Source: Pseudomonadota bacterium (GTDB lineage Bacteria > Pseudomonadota > Alphaproteobacteria > Sphingomonadales > Sphingomonadaceae). From it: a DNA stretch of 7,890 nt. A program made the position numbers and the translations under genes. This document shows positions 6,594 through 7,890 of the stretch, in pieces (position 1 is the stretch's first letter; each line of letters starts with the position of its first letter). The notes beneath the pieces were generated by a model. The model searched no databases. It had not been told where the DNA came from and worked only from the letters and a program-made list of their open reading frames with translations. The stretch lies in the NCBI GenBank assembly GCA_023390675.1, contig JAEWCK010000408.1, positions 1 to 7,890 of the forward strand. The letters run 5' to 3'.

Positions 6594-6794
6594 TCAGCTG
6601 GGATGGGCTTCGCCGCCGCGCTGGCTGGCGGCTTCCGCGGCGGCTGCGAGCAAGCTGCGCGCAGTGATTTCGGCCGCCTCCGGAGTCATCGAGACCGCCA
6701 CGCCATTTGGCCCGTCGAGCAGAACCACGCCCTCTTCGGCCGAGGCGACGCCGCCGCGCCGCTCGGGTTCGTTGATCGGATTTTTCTGTCCCAT
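6594..6794 (-). CDS. Small conserved-looking hypothetical protein, 66 residues
   Basis: I do not recognise a named family. The protein begins with a polar segment (MGQKNPINEPERRGG), then a short block EEGVVLLDGPNGVAVSMT (residues 20-37) that looks like two beta-strands around a DGPNG turn, then an Ala-rich helix PEAAEITARSLLAAAAEAA (38-56) and a polar tail. It is acidic to neutral and has no membrane segment, Cys or metal motif. The ATG at 6794-6792 is chosen because AGGGAG lies 7 nt upstream; an in-frame TTG at 6851 would add 19 Arg-rich residues with no support. I recall similar short DGP-x-G-VAV-x-MTPEAA proteins in sphingomonads, but that is memory and not a search. It precedes the EEP gene by 42 nt and may share its message. 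Confidence 0.75.
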   Translation of the reverse strand: MGQKNPINEPERRGGVASAEEGVVLLDGPNGVAVSMTPEAAEITARSLLAAAAEAASQRGGEAHPS

Positions 6795-6993
6795 GTATCG
6801 CTCCCTGTTGCGCGGACCGCCGATACGCCTGCGGTACCGCGCCTCCGGCAACGGCCGGACGCCCCTTCATCCCACCTGCAAATCGATGCGAACGATTCGC
6901 AAAGTGTGGTGCGCAAAACTCAGGAAACCGAAAAAATATCCGTCAGACCGGGGAGTATTCCGCTTCGTTCCGGACGATTGTTTCGGTGGCGTT
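6795..6993. other. AT-richer intergenic region between yjbR-like and the 66-residue gene
   Basis: This 199-nt gap is the longest in the window and clearly richer in A/T than the genes around it, especially 6897-6985. Read on the minus strand, a run of six T (6936-6931) follows a weak CCG/CGG stem about 60 nt after the yjbR-like stop, a poor candidate terminator. A 15-bp inverted repeat lies at 6887-6901. A promoter for the small gene and the EEP/patatin pair should be here, but no -35/-10 pair is good enough to call. I see no coding signal in it. Confidence 0.6.
6887..6901. promoter_or_regulatory. Fur-box-like 15-bp inverted repeat
   Basis: TGCGAACGATTCGCA is a 7-1-7 inverted repeat with six of seven arm positions symmetrical. 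Spacing and the GAA/TTC-type core resemble Fur-family operator sites, and GC-rich variants of this kind occur in alphaproteobacteria. It lies about 93 nt before the start of the 66-residue gene, a normal operator position for a promoter in the gap. Which regulator binds, if any, is unknown. Confidence 0.35.
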
Positions 6994-7362
6994 TCAGCGT
7001 CCGCCCGCTTCGAGCAGCCGGCGGGGCGCGGCGAGCTCCCAGCTGCGCGCGATGCGATCGCCGACATGGTCCCAGTCCGTGTCGGGCGCAGCGAGGTTCA
7101 GCCCCACCCATTCGGCGCGGAAATAGGCGACGCGCGAATAGCTTTCCGGCGCGGCTTCGATCAGCATCCGCGCCTCCTCCGCATCGGCAGTCTTGACCGC
7201 GACGATCGTGCGGCCGTCGCCGTGATGATCGTTGCGGAACTGCGCGAACTGCTTGCCCGCGACGAAGAAGGTCGGCTGGCCGTGCGAAGGGCGCTCCTCG
7301 GTCTCGGGCAGATCGAGCGCGATGGAGCGGACGCGGTCTAGCGGGGAAGCTTGCTCAGCCAT
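6994..7362 (-). CDS. YjbR/MmcQ (DUF419) family protein
   Basis: This 122-residue cytoplasmic protein belongs to the MmcQ/YjbR family, a small fold resembling a double-wing DNA-binding domain; its biological role is not established. Family marks are the N-terminal LDRVRSIALDLPETEERPSH (residues 8-27), the HGQPTFFVAGKQFA block (27-40), the AEWVGLNL strand (83-90) and the C-terminal DWDHVGDRIARSWELAAP (96-113). The ATG at 7362 lies inside purN, out of frame, giving a 25-nt overlap; AAGG about 10 nt upstream is a distant ribosome site. No later ATG is possible without losing the conserved core. The overlap implies joint transcription with purN, but no functional tie to purine synthesis is known to me. 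Confidence 0.9.
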   Translation of the reverse strand: MAEQASPLDRVRSIALDLPETEERPSHGQPTFFVAGKQFAQFRNDHHGDGRTIVAVKTADAEEARMLIEAAPESYSRVAYFRAEWVGLNLAAPDTDWDHVGDRIARSWELAAPRRLLEAGGR

Positions 7363-7890
7363 TCGGATACTACCTTCGGATAGAGACGATGTTCCTCGGC
7401 AAGGACTCGCGCGGCAAGGCTATCCGGGGTATCGCGCGCTTCGATGCGGACCTCGGCCTGGCCGAGCACTTCGCCGGCGTCCAGTTCCTCGGTGACGAGA
7501 TGGACCGAGCAGCCCGCGACCATGTCCCCCGCGACGAGCGCGCGGCGGTGCGTGTCGAGCCCCCTGTATTTGGGAAGGAGCGAGGGGTGGATGTTGACGA
7601 CCCGCCCGCGCCACTTCGCGACGAATTCGTCCGAGAGGAGGCGCATGTAGCCGGCGAGCGCGATCGCCTCGACGCCGGCTTCGCGGAGCGCCGCGTCGAT
7701 CGCGGCTTCGTACTCAAGTTTGAGGATGTCCTTCGGAGAGCGGGCGAAGGTCGCGATGCCTTGATCGGCGGCCCAAGCGAGGCCCGGGGCCTCGGGCCTG
7801 TCGCTGGCGACGAGCGCGACTTCATACGGGCTTTCGGGCGCGCGCGCGCCCTCGACCAGCGCCATCATGTTCGAGCCGCGGCCCGAAATG
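7338..7890 (-). CDS. purN: Phosphoribosylglycinamide formyltransferase (5' end outside the window)
   Basis: PurN transfers a formyl group from 10-formyltetrahydrofolate to GAR, the third step of purine synthesis. The open reading frame continues past the first in-window ATG to the window edge and reads ISGRGSNMMAL, the conserved phosphate-binding N-terminal motif. So the real start lies just outside, and the 183 visible residues lack only about seven. The active site is intact: VVNIHPSLLPKYRG contains the catalytic Asn and His (fragment residues 99 and 101), and Asp137 in EELDAGEV is the third catalytic residue. All three are offset by exactly seven from E. coli Asn106, His108 and Asp144. A purM gene is expected upstream but is not visible. 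The gene ends inside the yjbR-like gene. Confidence 0.96.
   Translation of the reverse strand, partial: ISGRGSNMMALVEGARAPESPYEVALVASDRPEAPGLAWAADQGIATFARSPKDILKLEYEAAIDAALREAGVEAIALAGYMRLLSDEFVAKWRGRVVNIHPSLLPKYRGLDTHRRALVAGDMVAGCSVHLVTEELDAGEVLGQAEVRIEARDTPDSLAARVLAEEHRLYPKVVSEWLSKLPR

Noticed and set aside
6795..6851. TTG-initiated 19-residue extension of the small 66-residue protein
   Set aside because: No ribosome site supports it, whereas the ATG at 6794 has AGGGAG at good distance.
6931..6956. Intrinsic terminator for the purN/yjbR-like unit
   Set aside because: The T-run is real but the stem before it is only about 3 bp, so I mention it within the gap and do not call it.
5889..7196. 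435-residue open frame on the plus strand
   Set aside because: It spans the EEP gene, the small gene, the AT-richer gap and the YjbR-like gene in antisense, with no motif.
1..7890. Defence island, phage, transposon, CRISPR or novel system
   Set aside because: Every gene but one falls in a known cellular family; no direct-repeat array, integrase, transposase or tRNA-linked attachment site is visible.

Overview
The window looks like a chromosomal, mostly housekeeping stretch from a GC-rich alphaproteobacterium, most likely a sphingomonad (Sphingomonas or a close relative). This rests on the very high GC content, strong G/C use at third codon positions, the order lapA-like / pyrF / trpF / trpB, a long patatin-like protein of the DUF3376 type, and CCCTCCC-type palindromes between genes. 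The genus is an inference; there is no rRNA or other marker here to prove it. All nine genes lie on the minus strand, so transcription runs from high to low coordinates, and coding density is high.

In transcription order the right end (7890 to 6994) holds purN, whose first few codons lie outside the window, and a YjbR/MmcQ-family gene that overlaps the purN end by 25 nt. A comparatively AT-rich gap of 199 nt follows (6795-6993). It contains a T-run in the minus-strand sense and a 15-bp Fur-box-like inverted repeat. The middle block (6794 to 3568) is a 66-residue unknown protein, an endonuclease/exonuclease/phosphatase (EEP) family protein and a 762-residue patatin-like phospholipase. The last two share one nucleotide at a TGATG junction, so they are very probably translated in series. 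A hairpin directly after the patatin stop probably ends this unit.

The left block (3483 to 80) is biosynthetic: a two-helix LapA/DUF1049 membrane protein, pyrF (last step of UMP synthesis), a GNAT acetyltransferase, then trpF and trpB (tryptophan synthesis). ATGA overlaps join lapA-pyrF and trpF-trpB. A plausible sigma-70 promoter sits in front of lapA. trpA does not start within the 79 nt visible after trpB; that stretch is filled by two adjacent inverted repeats that look like a dispersed palindromic element.

I found no tRNA, rRNA, CRISPR array, insertion sequence or phage gene, and no evidence of a new defence or mobile system. The least explained parts are the EEP/patatin pair with its small upstream gene, the Fur-like site in front of them, the palindrome pair after trpB, and the acetyltransferase placed between pyrF and trpF.
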